NCBI GenBank assembly: GCA_025056355.1
Contig: JANWWI010000006.1
Span: forward strand, 1-64,000
Length of the DNA: 64,000 nt
Reading direction: 5' to 3'
From: Casimicrobiaceae bacterium
GTDB taxonomy: Bacteria; Pseudomonadota; Gammaproteobacteria; Burkholderiales; Casimicrobiaceae
The translations under genes and the position numbers were made by a program. Below the pieces are notes generated by a model, which was not told the origin of the DNA, did not search any database, and saw only the letters and a program-made list of their open reading frames with translations. Positions 1 through 12,577 of the stretch are shown in pieces (the stretch's first letter is position 1; each line of letters starts with the position of its first letter).

Positions 1-1
1 G

Positions 2-3022
<3,021 letters not shown>

Positions 3023-3247
3023 GCGCAAGGGTTTGCGCGCGTCCCATGGGCGGAAGTTGGCCACGCGCAAGCTCGAGATGCAGCCGAGACTTTATTCACA
3101 CCGCGCAAGCCGCAGCGCGACGAGGTGTTCGACGACGTCGTGGCGTTGATTCGGCGCGCGTTCGGGGCTGCGTTGCGCTTGCCGGCAACCGGCAAAACGG
3201 CTCGCGCGGGTTGAAAGCGCCTGAGTCTGATGTTTGACGGGGGAAAC
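3023..3247. other. Gap between hsdR and tRNA-Lys; no supported gene
   Basis: Immediately after the hsdR stop, the same frame stays open to a TGA near 3214. It encodes a plausible-looking tail (KPQRDEVFDDVVALIRRAFG) with no start codon, so this may be a remnant of another gene's 3' end. A 7-bp inverted repeat with a CAA loop lies at 3179-3195 but has no T-run on either strand. I see no complete gene. Confidence 0.4.
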
Positions 3248-3323
3248 TGGTAGGACGTGCAGGATTCGAACCTGCGACCAACGGATTAAAAGTCCGCTGC
3301 TCTACCAGCTGAGCTAACGTCCC
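3248..3323 (-). tRNA. tRNA-Lys (anticodon TTT), CCA encoded
   Basis: Read on the minus strand this is a 76-nt cloverleaf. The acceptor starts GGGACGT and pairs with ACGTCCT, followed by A and an encoded CCA. The D-arm has AGCTCAGCTGGTAGAGC, the anticodon loop is CTTTTAA with anticodon TTT, and the T-arm has GGTTCGAATCC. It decodes AAA/AAG lysine codons. Its 3' end faces the restriction gene; 3' ends of tRNA genes are common integrase attachment sites. Confidence 0.97.
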
Positions 3324-3335
3324 GGAAAGCTCCAA

Positions 3336-3341
3336 AGTATA
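3336..3341 (-). promoter_or_regulatory. Probable -10 element of the tRNA-Lys promoter
   Basis: TATACT on the minus strand, 13 nt upstream of the mature 5' end of the tRNA, which suits a short 5' leader. No good -35 hexamer is visible at 16-18 bp. The gene needs its own promoter because a strong minus-strand terminator lies just upstream. Confidence 0.45.
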
Positions 3342-3372
3342 GCGCGTTGGCGCGCAGGTACTTCCCGTCCGC

Positions 3373-3400
3373 AAAAAAAAAGCCCGGTTCAAAACCGGGC
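3373..3400 (-). terminator. Rho-independent terminator reading leftwards, with no obvious gene in front of it
   Basis: On the minus strand, an 8-bp perfect stem (GCCCGGTT / AACCGGGC at 3382-3400, three-base loop) is followed by nine consecutive T. It can only serve a transcript starting to its right on the minus strand, yet the next real gene there (ompR) is on the plus strand. Any transcript it ends must arise in the 3400-3620 gap or be antisense to ompR. Confidence 0.85.
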
Positions 3401-3624
3401 GCCAATTGAGCAAACCGTTGCCGCCCGAGGAAACACAAAAACGCAAGCAGCAACACTGCCTGGACCGGCCGAAACGCGGATTGGTTCCCCGGGGGCACTA
3501 CGGGTTTTCCCATGTCTTACAAGCCCGACCGAGACGGCCGTGCCGCGCCCAGCCTCCCCCCCGACTTTGTAACCGGGTGTTGCGCTCGTTTCGCTGCGGG
3601 CAAGGAGGCTGGTATCGTGGTGCC

Positions 3625-4371
3625 ATGCCTGAACGTCCCGCGCCCGCGCCACACGTGTTGCTGGTTGATGACGATGCGCGGCTGCGCGAACTGCTCACGC
3701 GCTACTTGAGCGGGGCCGGCTATCGCGTGACCGCGCGCGCCGATACGCGCGATCTTGACCGCGTGCGGGAACGCGATCCGCCGAATCTGATCGTGCTCGA
3801 TTGGATGCTACCGCACGAGGACGGATTGGCCGCCTGCAAGCGGCTTCGTGCGGCGGGCGATATGACGCCGCTTCTGATGCTGACGGCCAAGGGCGAGCTC
3901 GACGAACGCGTCGCGGGGCTGGAAGGCGGCGCCGACGACTATCTGGCCAAGCCCTTCGAGCCGCGCGAGCTGATTGCACGGCTTCAGGCACTGTTGCGCC
4001 GCGCGGCGCTGGCCGCTCCGGCGGCTCCGTTGCCAGGTGCTGGCACGATCGCCTTCGGCGACTGCCAACTGAATTTGGAGACGCGAACGCTCGTGCGCGC
4101 TGGACAACCCGTCGCGCTCACCAGCGCAGAGTTCGCCATGCTCAAGGTGCTGGTCACGCACCCGAACGAACCGATGTCGCGCGATCGCCTCTCGATGCTC
4201 GCGCGCGGAAAGCCTCACGATCCGTTTGATCGCTCGGTGGATGTGCAAATCGCTCGGCTGCGGAAGCTGGTCGAACCCAACCCCGCACAGCCGCGCTATA
4301 TCCAAACGCTCTGGGCACGCGGCTACGTCTTCGTGCCCGATCCACGCCCGCCGCAAGAGAGCACGCCATGA
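3625..4371 (+). CDS. ompR: OmpR-family response regulator, most likely OmpR
   Basis: DNA-binding response regulator of 248 aa and cytoplasmic partner of the kinase encoded next. The receiver domain (about 10-125) has the acidic cluster DDD at 15-17, phosphoacceptor D59 in VLDWMLP, T87 and K109 (LAKPF). The C-terminal winged helix (about 145-240) carries the OmpR-like stretch RSVDVQIARLRKLVE and the ending YIQTLWARGYVFVPD. The start is ATG 3625 with AAGGAGG at 3602-3608; the frame runs further upstream, but that part resembles no receiver domain. It overlaps the kinase gene as ATGA (4368-4371), so the two are probably co-translated. By family it would control porin or envelope genes; targets cannot be read here. 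Confidence 0.93.
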   Translation: MPERPAPAPHVLLVDDDARLRELLTRYLSGAGYRVTARADTRDLDRVRERDPPNLIVLDWMLPHEDGLAACKRLRAAGDMTPLLMLTAKGELDERVAGLEGGADDYLAKPFEPRELIARLQALLRRAALAAPAAPLPGAGTIAFGDCQLNLETRTLVRAGQPVALTSAEFAMLKVLVTHPNEPMSRDRLSMLARGKPHDPFDRSVDVQIARLRKLVEPNPAQPRYIQTLWARGYVFVPDPRPPQESTP

Positions 4372-5783
4372 GCCCGGCGCTGCGTAAGTTGCACCTGCTG
4401 CCGCGCTCGCTGTTTGGCCGGCTGGCCCTGCTTGTTATCGGTTCGATCGTGGTGTCGGTCGTGGTCACGCTCGCTCTGCTGCGCGAGGATCGCGCGCGCC
4501 TCGTGGCCAATCACTTCACCGAAAGCCGCCTTGCGCAGATCGAAGCGCTCCGCGACCTGCTTCGTGCCTGGCCGGAGATCGGAACCGAACGTGCTTCGGC
4601 GGCGCCGGCTGCGGCGGCTGCGCCGAGTGCACCGTGGGCCGGCTGGCATCTGCTGCAACGGCGTGCGCGCGAGTTCGGCTTCGTCCTGGTTCCGGTGGAG
4701 CGTCGGCCGGAAATCGGAGCGGCGCCGCGCGGGGCGGGCTTTCAACGTCTGCGCGCTCGACTCGCCGAACGGCTCGGCAGCGACGTTGAGGTGCGCCTCG
4801 GCATGCGCCTCGATCAGCCGGTGGCCTGGCTACGACTGCCCGTGGGCCGCGATGGAGCGCGTGAGGTATGGGTCGGCGTGCCGATCCCGCACGGCGACCC
4901 GCTCGCGCTACCGCAGCGGCTCGTGCTGGCCGTTCTCGGGGTCGTGGCAACCCTGCTCGTTCTGGCGTGGTGGTTCACGCGGCGCCTGACCCGGCCGCTC
5001 GCGGAGCTCTCGCGCGCGGTTGAGGCCGTGGCAAGCGGCCAACAGCCGGCACCACTGCCTGAAACCGGCCCGCGCGAAATCGCCGAGGTCGCGCGGCATG
5101 TCAACCGCATGACCCGCGCGCTGGAACGGCTCGAAGCAAACCGCCGAGTGATGCTTGCCGGCATCTCGCACGATCTGCGCACACCGCTTGCGCGCGTGCG
5201 GCTGGCCACAGAGCTGGCCGTGGCCTCGCCCGAGGAACGACGCGCGATCGTCGCCGATCTCGACGCAATCGAGCGCGTGCTCGGGCAGTTCCTCGAACTG
5301 GCACGCGGCAAACCCGAAACGCCACCCGAACCGATCGATGTGCGCCTCGCGGTCGAGGCGATCATCGAGCCGCTGCGCGCGGCGGGACGCCCCGTGAGTC
5401 TCCAGGCGCCGCCGGAAGCCTTGCCGGCGCTGCTCTACCCCGCTGCCTTCGAGCGCATGCTCCTCAACCTGATCGAAAACGCCGAACGGCACGGCGCACC
5501 GCCGGTCGAGGTTGCACTGCGGCGTCATGGCGAGACGCTCGAAATCGACGTGCTCGATCGTGGCCCTGGCATCGACCCGGCGCGCGTGGAGGAATTGCGC
5601 GCACCGTTCGTCCGCGGCGATGCCGCGCGCAGCGACGCGCCCGGCGCGGGACTTGGGCTCGCGATCGTCGACCGACTCGCGCAGTGGCACGGCGGACGGC
5701 TCGAACTGCTGCCCCGATCAGGCGGCGGCACGGTGGCGCGCCTGATCCTGCCGCTCAATCAGTCGCGCTGGCCAAACGGCTGA
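4368..5783 (+). CDS. envZ: Sensor histidine kinase, EnvZ-type
   Basis: Inner-membrane sensor kinase of 471 aa that phosphorylates the OmpR encoded just upstream. Order: TM1 (about 13-36), a periplasmic domain of about 145 residues rich in Ala and Arg, TM2 (about 184-206), HAMP, the H-box GISHDLRTPLARVR with phospho-acceptor His268, the N-box NLIENAERHG (about 371), the G1 box DRGPGID and the G2 box GAGLGLAIVDRL. All catalytic boxes are intact. The start overlaps the ompR stop as ATGA. Its 3' end overlaps the convergent mutarotase gene by 25 bp, so no terminator separates the two transcripts. The name rests on pairing with OmpR; the sensed signal is unknown. Confidence 0.9.
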   Translation: MSPALRKLHLLPRSLFGRLALLVIGSIVVSVVVTLALLREDRARLVANHFTESRLAQIEALRDLLRAWPEIGTERASAAPAAAAAPSAPWAGWHLLQRRAREFGFVLVPVERRPEIGAAPRGAGFQRLRARLAERLGSDVEVRLGMRLDQPVAWLRLPVGRDGAREVWVGVPIPHGDPLALPQRLVLAVLGVVATLLVLAWWFTRRLTRPLAELSRAVEAVASGQQPAPLPETGPREIAEVARHVNRMTRALERLEANRRVMLAGISHDLRTPLARVRLATELAVASPEERRAIVADLDAIERVLGQFLELARGKPETPPEPIDVRLAVEAIIEPLRAAGRPVSLQAPPEALPALLYPAAFERMLLNLIENAERHGAPPVEVALRRHGETLEIDVLDRGPGIDPARVEELRAPFVRGDAARSDAPGAGLGLAIVDRLAQWHGGRLELLPRSGGGTVARLILPLNQSRWPNG

Positions 5784-6700
5784 GCCATGGACGAGCAAGC
5801 CGGGGCAGAGCCGCCCGCTGTGGCCTGGGCGGTGAGGGTCTGCCGGAGCACGTGCGTCTCACCGGGGGCCAGTTCCACCACGTCGTCGCCGCAGTTGGCG
5901 ACTTCGAGGCACAGAAAGTGCGGCCAGGCCTCATGCGGAATGTCGGCAAAGCCGCGCACCGCCTCGGCGCCCGGATTCCACACGACCACCGAGCGCGAAC
6001 CGCTCGAGACAACCTCGATCACACGACCGAAGGTCGGATCGTTCACGCGATAGGCTCCGCCGGCATCGTGATAGATCCGATCGGAGCGGCCCGGATCGCG
6101 CGGGTCGGCGAGCGTCCACGGCCCGTGCTGGACGTGTCGCGCGAAACCGTCGAATTTGTCGCTGTAGGTAAGCCCCGCAAGCTCCTCGATCGAACAGCGA
6201 CGCGCATCGCCGACCCGGAAGTACGTATGAAAGGCCTGCGTCATGCGCACCGGCGCGCGGCCAACGTTGACGGTCGTCAGTGCCATGCCGAGCGAAGAGC
6301 CGATCGAGAGGGTCAGCACTAAATCGAGCCCCACGCCCGGTAACGCCGGCGCAGCCAATGCCATCACCACACGTGCATCGGGCTCAACGCGCGCGCTGAG
6401 AAAGCGCCAGTGCTCGGTACGCACGAGTCCGTGCTGGGGCGCATCCTCGGGCTGTCCTTGCCGAGCGAAATAAGGCCAACAAATCGGAATCCCGCCGCGC
6501 AAGGGTCGCGGCGGGGTCGCGGTGGTCGGGGAAACCCACAGCAGGTCGGATTGACCCTGCGGCGCATAGGAGAGCACTTGCCCGCCGAAAAGACTGACGG
6601 CGGCACTGGCCGTCGAGGTGCGCACGAGGATGACGGGCAGGTCGCCGTAGCGCCCGTAACGAATCGGGTCGACGCGGGAGTCGCGGTGGCCGCTGTTCAA
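5759..6700 (-). CDS. D-hexose-6-phosphate mutarotase (YeaD-like aldose epimerase)
   Basis: Family members interconvert alpha and beta anomers of hexose 6-phosphates in the cytoplasm. The protein has the family's beta-sandwich signatures: FGGQVLSYAPQG, a loading-site motif GGIPICWPYF (about 65-75), HGLVRTEHW, the TQAFHTYFRVGD stretch with a catalytic-type His, and VVWNPGAEAV near the end. I chose TTG 6700 (313 aa): it overlaps the slmA stop as TTGA, an AGGTG lies 8-10 nt upstream, and no in-frame ATG or GTG occurs between the slmA stop and the first conserved block. Translational coupling to slmA is therefore likely. The 3' end overlaps envZ by 25 bp tail to tail. Confidence 0.85.
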   Translation of the reverse strand: MNSGHRDSRVDPIRYGRYGDLPVILVRTSTASAAVSLFGGQVLSYAPQGQSDLLWVSPTTATPPRPLRGGIPICWPYFARQGQPEDAPQHGLVRTEHWRFLSARVEPDARVVMALAAPALPGVGLDLVLTLSIGSSLGMALTTVNVGRAPVRMTQAFHTYFRVGDARRCSIEELAGLTYSDKFDGFARHVQHGPWTLADPRDPGRSDRIYHDAGGAYRVNDPTFGRVIEVVSSGSRSVVVWNPGAEAVRGFADIPHEAWPHFLCLEVANCGDDVVELAPGETHVLRQTLTAQATAGGSAPACSSMAQPFGQRD

Positions 6701-7251
6701 AGGGCAAGCACCTGTTCGAGCGCCTCCCAGCGCTCGGTGGGCCGACGCTTGAGCGCGCTCTTGCTGTAGAGCTGCCAACGTCCGACAACGAAGGCCAGCA
6801 CGACGCTGGCGGCAACCGCGTAGGCCTGATGCCCGGCCAATTGCAGCGCTTGCCGAAACGTCGCTTCGAGCCGGTCTTCCAGGCGGTTGATGCGGGCTCG
6901 CAGCCGCGCATCTTCGTGCACGAGTGCATCGCCCGCGAGCACGCGCACCATGCCAGGGTTTTTTTCCGCAAACGCAAGCAGCATGGCCACCATTTCGGCC
7001 ACCTGCTGGCGCCCGTCAGGCACCGTGGCGATGATCTGATTGACAAGCGCAAACACCGACTCTTCGATGAAGTCGATGAGCGCCTCAAACATCTGCGCCT
7101 TGCTTGCGAAGTGGCGATAGAGCGCCGCCTCCGAGACGCCCACTCGCGCCGCAAGCGCCGCGGTGGTCACCTTTTCGCCGTCGGGTTCTTCGAGCATGGC
7201 CGCAAGCGCTTGCAGGATCTGCGCCCGCCGCTCGCCCGGTTTCAGCGCCAT
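6697..7251 (-). CDS. slmA: Nucleoid occlusion factor SlmA (TetR family)
   Basis: DNA-binding protein of 184 aa that, in the characterised family, blocks FtsZ ring assembly over the chromosome. The N-terminal TetR helix-turn-helix is clear (KPGERRAQILQALAAM ... ALAARVGVSEAALYRHF), followed by KAQMFEALIDFIEE, a hallmark of SlmA rather than metabolic TetR regulators. The start is ATG 7251 with AAGGGG seven nt upstream; the longer TTG 7290 form would abut the argB stop but lacks a ribosome site. The argB-slmA order is typical of betaproteobacteria. Confidence 0.9.
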   Translation of the reverse strand: MALKPGERRAQILQALAAMLEEPDGEKVTTAALAARVGVSEAALYRHFASKAQMFEALIDFIEESVFALVNQIIATVPDGRQQVAEMVAMLLAFAEKNPGMVRVLAGDALVHEDARLRARINRLEDRLEATFRQALQLAGHQAYAVAASVVLAFVVGRWQLYSKSALKRRPTERWEALEQVLAL

Positions 7252-7290
7252 GCTTGCCCCTTTGCTTGGTTCACTGATATTGCCGGTCAA

Positions 7291-8172
7291 TCAAGCCCGA
7301 ATCATCGTGCCGACCCCTTCGGAGGTCAAGATTTCGAGCAATAAGGCATGTTCGACCCGCCCGTCGATGATGTGACTCGACGCCACACCGTTGCGCACGG
7401 CATCGAGCGCCCCCTGAATCTTGGGCTTCATGCCGCCCGAGATCGTGCCGTCGGCAAACAAGGTTTCGATCTCGGCGTAGCTCAGACCGGTGATCAGTCG
7501 CCCGTTTTTGTCCAGCACCCCGGGCGTGTTGGTCATGAGAATGAGCTTTTCCGCTTTGAGCGTCTGCGCGAGCTCGGAGGCAACCAAGTCGGCGTTGATG
7601 TTGTAGGCCTGGCCATCGGCGCCCACCCCGATCGGGGCCACCACCGGAATGAAGTCGGCCGCATCGAGGTGGTGGATGAGCCGAGGGTCGATCGACTCAA
7701 TCTCGCCGACAAATCCGATGTCGATGTATTTGCCCTTTTCGGTTTCGGATTCGACCAACATCTTACGCGCGCGGATAAAGCCCGCATCCTGGCCGTTCAA
7801 GCCGACCGCCTTGCCACCGGCGAGGTTGATGAGCCCGACGATCTCCTGGTTCAACTCACCGAGCACCGCTTCGACCACGTAGAGCGTCTCATCGTCGGTC
7901 ACGCGCATGCCCTGAACGAAGGAGCCCTTTTTGCCCGTTTTGTCGAGTAACTCGTTAATCTGCGGGCCGCCGCCGTGTACGACCACGGGGTTCATGCCCA
8001 CAAGCTTGAGCATGACCACATCGAAGGCGAAGCTCTTTTTGAGCGCCGGATCGGTCATCGCATTGCCGCCGTACTTGATGACGATCGTCTTGCCATGAAA
8101 CTGCCGGATGTAGGGCAGCGCATCCGCGAGGATGCGCGCGCGATCAGCGGCGGAAGCGGCGGTCAGCGCCAT
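7291..8172 (-). CDS. argB: Acetylglutamate kinase
   Basis: Second step of arginine synthesis: phosphorylates N-acetyl-L-glutamate with ATP in the cytoplasm. 293 aa, normal length. Signatures: [10 protein letters not shown] (about 30-40, phosphate binding), [14 protein letters not shown] (about 65-78), [12 protein letters not shown] for substrate binding, and a C-terminal [14 protein letters not shown]. It has no long N-terminal helix beyond the common one. First gene of a minus-strand run with slmA and the mutarotase; it shares a 91-bp divergent promoter region with miaB. Confidence 0.97.
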   Translation of the reverse strand: MALTAASAADRARILADALPYIRQFHGKTIVIKYGGNAMTDPALKKSFAFDVVMLKLVGMNPVVVHGGGPQINELLDKTGKKGSFVQGMRVTDDETLYVVEAVLGELNQEIVGLINLAGGKAVGLNGQDAGFIRARKMLVESETEKGKYIDIGFVGEIESIDPRLIHHLDAADFIPVVAPIGVGADGQAYNINADLVASELAQTLKAEKLILMTNTPGVLDKNGRLITGLSYAEIETLFADGTISGGMKPKIQGALDAVRNGVASSHIIDGRVEHALLLEILTSEGVGTMIRA

Positions 8173-8263
8173 CGATCAAGGTCCAAAATCGGTAAGCAAA
8201 AGCGCGCCGATTCTAGAATGTGTTTCTTTTCGCACCCCGGATGAACACCGGCTCCTGCGCACA

Positions 8264-9676
8264 ATGAACGCCAACCCTCCGAACCCCGAGGCTGCTGTCG
8301 CGCCTCGCGCGGCCCGTCCGAAGCTTTACTTGCGCACCTTCGGCTGCCAGATGAATGAGTATGACTCGGCCAAGATGGTCGAGGTGTTGCGCGCGGCCGA
8401 AGGCTATGAACCCACCGAACGGCCCGAAGAGGCCGACCTGATTCTGTTCAACACCTGTTCGGTACGCGAAAAAGCGCAGGAGAAGGTCTTTCACGACCTC
8501 GGGCGCGTGCGCTCGCTCAAGGCGGCCAAGCCCGATCTGCTGATCGGCGTGGGTGGCTGTGTTGCCGCTCAGGAAGGGCAGGCAATTGTCCAGCGGGCGC
8601 CCTTCGTCGATGTGGTGTTTGGCCCGCAGACGCTGCATCGGCTGCCTGAGTTGATTGCGCGGCGCCGCGCAAGCGGCACACCGCAGGTCGATGTGAGCTT
8701 CCCCGAGATCGAGAAGTTCGATCACTTACCGCCCGCGCGCGTTGAGGGCGCCTCGGCCTTCGTCTCAATCATGGAAGGCTGCAGCAAATACTGCTCGTTC
8801 TGCGTCGTGCCCTACACGCGCGGCGAGGAGGTCTCGCGCCCCTTCGAGGATGTGCTCACCGAGATCGCCGAGCTCGCGCTCCAAGGCGTCAAGGAGGTCA
8901 CTCTGCTCGGGCAAAACGTCAACGCCTATCGCGGGCGCATGGGATCGGGCAAGGCCGTGGCGGACTTTGCCACCTTGCTTGAATACGTAGCCGACATTCC
9001 CGGCATCGAGCGCATCCGCTACACGACTTCGCATCCGCGCGAGATGACGGCGGCACTTCTGAGCGCCTACGAGAGGATCCCGAAGCTCGTGAGCCATTTG
9101 CATCTGCCCGTGCAAAGCGGCTCGGATCGCGTCCTTGCGGCGATGAAGCGCGGGTACACGGCACTCGAATACAAGGCGATCGTGCGCAAGCTGCGCGCCG
9201 TGCGCCCCGACATCTCCATCTCAACGGACTTCATCGTCGGCTTTCCCGGCGAAACCGATCGCGATCACGCTCTCACGATGCGCCTCATCGAGGAGGTTGC
9301 TTTCGACGGCGCCTTCAGTTTTCTCTACAGCCCGCGCCCCGGCACGCCGGCTGCGGAGCTGCCCGACCCGACCCCGGCCGAGGTCAAATCGGCGCGCCTG
9401 GCCGAACTCCAAGCACGCGTTGAGTCGCTCTACCGCGACTACAGCCAGCGCATGCTCGGCCGTATCGAACGCGTCTTGGTCGAAGCGCCCGCGCGGCGCG
9501 GTGCGGGTGATCTGGCCGCGCGCACCGAAAACAACCGTGTGGTCAACTTCCCGGGCGGCCCCGACGGGGAACGACTGATCGGCCAGTACGTCGAGGTTCG
9601 CATCACCGAGGCGCTGCCACACAGTTTGCGCGGCGAGCTCGTCACGGCAAGCCCTTCGTCGCAAACTGCGGTCTAA
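8264..9676 (+). CDS. miaB: tRNA-2-methylthio-N6-dimethylallyladenosine synthase MiaB
   Basis: Radical-SAM methylthiotransferase (470 aa) modifying A37 of tRNAs that read UNN codons. The N-terminal UPF0004 domain holds three cysteines for one Fe-S cluster ([29 protein letters not shown]). The radical-SAM core has CSKYCSFC (CxxxCxxC, about nt 8780-8806), and a C-terminal TRAM region follows (about 395-460). ATG 8264 was chosen because it lies just before the conserved LRTFGCQ block; the frame is open upstream into the argB side but unlike the family. The next gene starts 15 bp downstream. Confidence 0.96.
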   Translation: MNANPPNPEAAVAPRAARPKLYLRTFGCQMNEYDSAKMVEVLRAAEGYEPTERPEEADLILFNTCSVREKAQEKVFHDLGRVRSLKAAKPDLLIGVGGCVAAQEGQAIVQRAPFVDVVFGPQTLHRLPELIARRRASGTPQVDVSFPEIEKFDHLPPARVEGASAFVSIMEGCSKYCSFCVVPYTRGEEVSRPFEDVLTEIAELALQGVKEVTLLGQNVNAYRGRMGSGKAVADFATLLEYVADIPGIERIRYTTSHPREMTAALLSAYERIPKLVSHLHLPVQSGSDRVLAAMKRGYTALEYKAIVRKLRAVRPDISISTDFIVGFPGETDRDHALTMRLIEEVAFDGAFSFLYSPRPGTPAAELPDPTPAEVKSARLAELQARVESLYRDYSQRMLGRIERVLVEAPARRGAGDLAARTENNRVVNFPGGPDGERLIGQYVEVRITEALPHSLRGELVTASPSSQTAV

Positions 9677-9691
9677 GTCACGGAGGTGGCC

Positions 9692-12577
9692 ATGTTGAAG
9701 CCGATTGCGTCGCTAGCCGTTCGCAACGGGCGAGTCCAGCGCGGCTCGAGCCGAGCGGGCGCGGCTCGGCAATGGCTGCTGGCGCCCGCGGTCCTGGCTG
9801 CGCTGGCCGGCTGTGCGCACGCTCCCAGCGCGCCGAGCCCTGCGCCCGACGCCCAGGCGGCACAAGCCAACCCGGCCGCTGCAACCGCCGCGGCCCCCGC
9901 AGCCGCAAGTCCGGCATCCGCGGCCGCGGCTACACGCCCGACAGCGGCCACGCCGCCTGCGCCTGCACCCGCGCCCGCTGCGGCTTCGGCTGCCGCCCAA
10001 GCGCCAAGGCCGTTTGCCGAAGTCATCAAGGACGCCAAGGAAGAACCCGGCTTTTTCACGACCTGGAAGAAGGACGACAAGGTCTGGATCGAAATCCCTG
10101 AGTCGATGTGGGATCGGCCGTTCGTGTTCTCGGTCAACGTCACACACGCGATCGGCGACGGCGGCCTGTTCGGTAACCACATGGGCGCCTACTTGGCCGC
10201 AGGGCGCGGCCTGTATCTGGCCAGCTTCCGCAAACATGGCAGCAACGGCGTGCAGCTCATCGCGCGCAACACCGCGCATACGGCCCAGCCCGGCTCACCG
10301 GCTGCGCGCATGGTCGAACGCGCCTTCTCCGATTCGCTGATCGCCACAGCCACGATCGTCTCCGCGCCCCATCCGGAGCGCAAAAGCGTGCTCATCGAAG
10401 CCAACGCGCTGCTGCTCAACGATTTCCCGTCGGCGGCAGCGATGCTCGAGCAAGTGTTTCGGCAGCCCTACCAGTTCGATGCACGCAATTCCTCGCTTGA
10501 GCGCGCGAAGAACGATCCGAACGAAACGGGCTTTTACGTGCGCGCGCATTACCAGCTGCCCAAGGTGGTCATTCCCACCCCCGGCGCGCCCACCCAGCCC
10601 GGCACGCCGACCCCACGCGTCCCGCGCACGCTGCCCGACGTGCGCTCACTGTTCTTCGGCTTCTACTACGGCTTCTCCAAGCTCCCGGCCGAGCCGATGC
10701 GGCCGCGCGTTTCCGATCCGCGTGTGGGTTACTTCTCGACGCCCGTGGCCGACTACACCGACCCGGACCGACGTGACCCGCGTACGCGTTACATCCACCG
10801 CTGGCGGCTCGAGAAAAAGGACCCGAACGCACCGCTGAGCGAACCCAAAGAGCCGATCGTCTTCTGGCTCGATCGCAACATCCCGACCAAATACCGCGAG
10901 GTGATCAAGGCCGGCATCCTGGAATGGAACAAGGCCTTCGAACGCATCGGCTTCAAAGACGCAATCGTGGTCAAGCAGCAAGGCGATGAGGCCGACTTCG
11001 ATACTTCGGCCACACGCTATGCCTCGGTGCGCTGGGTCGCGGCCCGCGGGCTTGGCTTCGGAGCGCGCGGTCCCTCCAAGGTCGATCCGCGCACGGGTGA
11101 AATTCTCGACGCCGACATCGAGATCAACGAGGAGATCACGCGCATCTACACCGCGCGCGCGACTGAAGACCCGCCGCGACCGATCGGGCAAGCGCTGTGG
11201 CTGTCGCGCTGGTTCGGCCACCCCGCCATTTGCACCTACGCCCAAGACAAGCTCGATGAGACGGCCTTCGCGCTCGATCTGCTGGTGGCGCGCGGGCAGT
11301 TCGAATACGGCTCACCGGAGGCCGAACGCTTCGTGCTCGATGCGCTCAAGGACATCACGATCCACGAGGTCGGCCACACGCTCGGGCTCAGGCATAACTT
11401 CAAGGCTTCGCTCGGGGTGACACCGGAGCAGCTTCGCGATCCGAAATTTGGCGCCGAGGTGGGGATTTCCGCCTCGGTAATGGACTACAACGCGCTCAAC
11501 ATCGCGCTCAAGGATGAGCGGCAAGGCCAGTACTCGATGATCACGATCGGCCCCTACGACTACTGGGCGATCGAGTACGGCTATCAACAAACAACGCCGG
11601 AGACGGAAAAAGCGGCGCTTGAAAAAACGCTTGCGCGCGCAACCGAGCCGGCCCTTCAGTACGCCACGGATGAGGATGCAGGCTTCGGCAGCTTGTCCGA
11701 AGGCATCGATCCGGAGGCCAATCGCTTCGACCTTGGCAACGATCCGCTCGGCTTCTACGAGAAGCGCTTCGCGGTCGTGCGCGAGCTCTGGGAGCGGCTC
11801 CAGACGCGCGAGCTGCGCCCGGGCACCCCCTACGAGCAGCTGCGGCGCAACTTCGAGCGCGGTTTCAATCAGATCGGCATCATGAGCGAACTGGCCGCGA
11901 AGTACGTCGGCGGCGTGCGTGTGCTGCGCGACCCCGCCGGAACCGGACGGCAGCCGCTCACTCCGGTGTCGGCCGAGGAGCAGCGCCGCGCGCTTCGACT
12001 GCTCACCAAGAATCTCTTCGAAGTCGATGCGTTTCGCTTCAAGCCCGAGTTCCTCGGCCGGCTTTCGATCGACTTCGAGGCGCGCTTTGATGTCATCGAC
12101 GAGGAGCTTGGACCGGGAACGTTGCCGCCGGTTGATTACTCGGTGACCTCGCGCGTGCTCGGCCTGCAGCGCGCGGTGCTCGCACAACTCTTGCGCGACA
12201 GCGTGGCGGCGCGCCTGATCGCCGCGCCCGAACGGCTCGCCTCGCCTCAGGCTGCACTGCCGCTTGCCGAGCTCTATGAGACCCTGCAACGCGCGATCTG
12301 GAGTGAGCTTGCCAGCGCGCAGCCGATTTCGCCGATGCGTCGCAATCTCCAGCGCGAACACGCTCGCCTGCTCGCGCAGACGATTGCTGCCGCCAATCCG
12401 CGCACACCGGCCGATGCACGCAGCCTGCAGCGGCACTTCGCCACCGAACTGCTTGCGAGCTTGCGGCGTGCCGTGGCCAAGCGCGGCTTGCCCATTGAAA
12501 CCCGCGCCCACCTCGAGGAAACGATCGCGTTGCTCGAGGCGGCGCTCAAGGCCCAACTCAACAAAGCGCTTGGCTGA
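9692..12577 (+). CDS. Zinc-dependent metalloprotease lipoprotein (DUF5117/DUF5118-type)
   Basis: Predicted envelope protease of 961 aa. The N-terminus has a signal peptide ending in a lipobox (LAALAGC), so it is probably lipid-anchored, then about 70 residues of Ala/Pro linker. The catalytic centre is the metzincin-like HEVGHTLGLRH (His558, Glu559, His562, His568) followed by a Met-turn-like SVMDYN about 30 residues later. The flanks look like the large DUF5117-type proteases of proteobacteria, whose substrates are unknown. Start ATG 9692 has GGAGG five nt upstream; an in-frame GTG at 9686 lies inside that site. It overlaps the next gene by one base (TGATG), so the two are likely a unit. Confidence 0.85.
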   Translation: MLKPIASLAVRNGRVQRGSSRAGAARQWLLAPAVLAALAGCAHAPSAPSPAPDAQAAQANPAAATAAAPAAASPASAAAATRPTAATPPAPAPAPAAASAAAQAPRPFAEVIKDAKEEPGFFTTWKKDDKVWIEIPESMWDRPFVFSVNVTHAIGDGGLFGNHMGAYLAAGRGLYLASFRKHGSNGVQLIARNTAHTAQPGSPAARMVERAFSDSLIATATIVSAPHPERKSVLIEANALLLNDFPSAAAMLEQVFRQPYQFDARNSSLERAKNDPNETGFYVRAHYQLPKVVIPTPGAPTQPGTPTPRVPRTLPDVRSLFFGFYYGFSKLPAEPMRPRVSDPRVGYFSTPVADYTDPDRRDPRTRYIHRWRLEKKDPNAPLSEPKEPIVFWLDRNIPTKYREVIKAGILEWNKAFERIGFKDAIVVKQQGDEADFDTSATRYASVRWVAARGLGFGARGPSKVDPRTGEILDADIEINEEITRIYTARATEDPPRPIGQALWLSRWFGHPAICTYAQDKLDETAFALDLLVARGQFEYGSPEAERFVLDALKDITIHEVGHTLGLRHNFKASLGVTPEQLRDPKFGAEVGISASVMDYNALNIALKDERQGQYSMITIGPYDYWAIEYGYQQTTPETEKAALEKTLARATEPALQYATDEDAGFGSLSEGIDPEANRFDLGNDPLGFYEKRFAVVRELWERLQTRELRPGTPYEQLRRNFERGFNQIGIMSELAAKYVGGVRVLRDPAGTGRQPLTPVSAEEQRRALRLLTKNLFEVDAFRFKPEFLGRLSIDFEARFDVIDEELGPGTLPPVDYSVTSRVLGLQRAVLAQLLRDSVAARLIAAPERLASPQAALPLAELYETLQRAIWSELASAQPISPMRRNLQREHARLLAQTIAAANPRTPADARSLQRHFATELLASLRRAVAKRGLPIETRAHLEETIALLEAALKAQLNKALG

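Noticed and set aside
3179..3195. TTGCCGG-CAA-CCGGCAA hairpin after hsdR as a terminator
   Set aside because: Good stem, but no T-run on either strand.
3400..3624. 6S RNA as the source of the orphan terminator
   Set aside because: The minus-strand sequence does not match the long 6S hairpin or its central bubble as I know them; left as an open question.
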